Shown piece by piece: positions 63,556-64,000 of a stretch of 64,000 bases of DNA (the first letter of the stretch is position 1; every line of letters starts with the position of its first letter). A program made the position numbers and the translations under genes. The notes beneath the pieces were generated by a model. It was not told where the DNA came from and did not search any database. It worked only from the letters and a program-made list of their open reading frames with translations. The DNA comes from Donghicola eburneus. Its GTDB lineage: Bacteria; Pseudomonadota; Alphaproteobacteria; Rhodobacterales; Rhodobacteraceae. The DNA is taken from the NCBI RefSeq assembly GCF_900115865.1, contig NZ_FOXY01000009.1:1-64000 (forward strand). Direction: 5' to 3'.

Positions 63556-64000
63556 TGCTGCAAAGCTTCGTGCCCGAACCCAGTAACGGTCGTGCGTTGC
63601 GCGATGCGTTCGGGCTGTTTGCGACGGGGGTGACCATCGTCACCACCTGCGGGCCAGAGGGGTGCGTTGCGATCACTGCGAACAGCTTTTCCTCGGTGTC
63701 CATGGACCCGCCGCTGGTTCTGTGGTCGCCTGCACGGGCCTCGCGCCGCTATCCGTTGTTTGCAGAGGCAGAACATTACGCGATCCACGTGTTGGCCGCT
63801 GATCAGCAAGACTTGGCTTGGTCTGTTGCCAAGGACGGCGGCGCTCTGCTGTCCACCGATCTGGATACCAATGCCCACGGCGTTCCAGTGCTACCCCATT
63901 GCCTCGCGCGCTTTGACTGTCGGCGCAATGCAGTGCACGAAGCAGGCGACCACGCAATCATTGTCGGCGAAGTTCTTCAGGCTACGATGCAGCAAGGAGA
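63555..64000 (+). CDS. Flavin reductase (partial, runs off window)
   Basis: From ATG 63555, overlapping the previous stop (TGATG), the frame encodes 148 codons without a stop before the window ends. ALRDAFGLFATGVTIVTTCGPEG, ITANSFSSVSMDPPLVLWSPAR and YAIHVLAADQQDLAW are hallmarks of the FMN-binding split-barrel flavin reductases (HpaC/RutF type). It should supply reduced FMN to the monooxygenase encoded two genes upstream. Confidence 0.85.
   Translation, partial: MLQSFVPEPSNGRALRDAFGLFATGVTIVTTCGPEGCVAITANSFSSVSMDPPLVLWSPARASRRYPLFAEAEHYAIHVLAADQQDLAWSVAKDGGALLSTDLDTNAHGVPVLPHCLARFDCRRNAVHEAGDHAIIVGEVLQATMQQG

Overview
The window looks like an alphaproteobacterial replicon, most likely Rhodobacterales (Roseobacter-type). 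The evidence is gene content and style: tightly overlapped ATGA/GTGA operons, two polyamine-type ABC ATPases, GntR regulators, DUF983, MocR, and IS3, IS5 (IS427 group), IS6 and IS110 elements. It falls into three zones: an accessory and defence island of mixed composition (about 1-34 kb), an IS-rich boundary (about 34-40 kb), and a GC-richer, tightly packed metabolic region (about 40-64 kb).

Zone 1a (1-9.4 kb) is defence-like. It holds a PLD-fold protein, a small membrane protein, a RES-domain protein with an N-terminal zinc-ribbon-like segment, and an overlapping pair on the minus strand: a PD-(D/E)XK nuclease and a 1171-residue SF2 helicase. The pair matches the Hachiman (HamA/HamB) plan.

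Zone 1b (9.8-34 kb) is dominated by exported proteins on the minus strand. It contains a caspase-like protease with two small partners, a secreted nuclease, and an Excalibur peptide. It also contains a predicted five-gene operon that combines two unknown proteins, a membrane protein with a Lon (S16)-like domain, a secreted protein and an OmpA protein. Three trypsin-like proteases are present, two of them carrying long Sel1 arrays and a C-terminal peptidoglycan-binding domain. Two of the protease genes sit behind near-identical copies of a secreted coiled-coil gene, inside a duplicated block of about 1 kb. The third lost its 5' end at an IS. I consider this extracytoplasmic protease/Sel1 assembly the best candidate for an undescribed system. 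Between the two Sel1 genes, on the plus strand, lie a divergent TyrRS and a small protein faintly like prephenate dehydratase.

Zone 2 (34.2-40.7 kb) has an intact IS427-type element with a frameshifted transposase, an IS110-family element whose 5' non-coding end folds like a bridge RNA, a MocR regulator with DUF983, and an IS6 element that beheads an SDR gene.

Zone 3 (40.9-64 kb) starts with a SHOCT protein, a sensor kinase, a 2-oxoglutarate oxygenase and a LysE exporter. The rest looks like a catabolic gene set for a nitrogen-containing, probably amide or heterocyclic, substrate. It comprises an ABC importer with two different ATPases, SDRs, two NodB-fold hydrolases, a CobW GTPase with a Cys-rich partner, a leaderless solute-binding protein, an asparaginase, a Gfo/Idh oxidoreductase, and an SsuD-like flavin monooxygenase with an aldo/keto reductase and a flavin reductase. 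Two importer genes each carry one in-frame nonsense codon (TGA at 49429, TAG at 52752), so the importer may be decaying. A perfect FNR-type box lies ahead of the monooxygenase operon.
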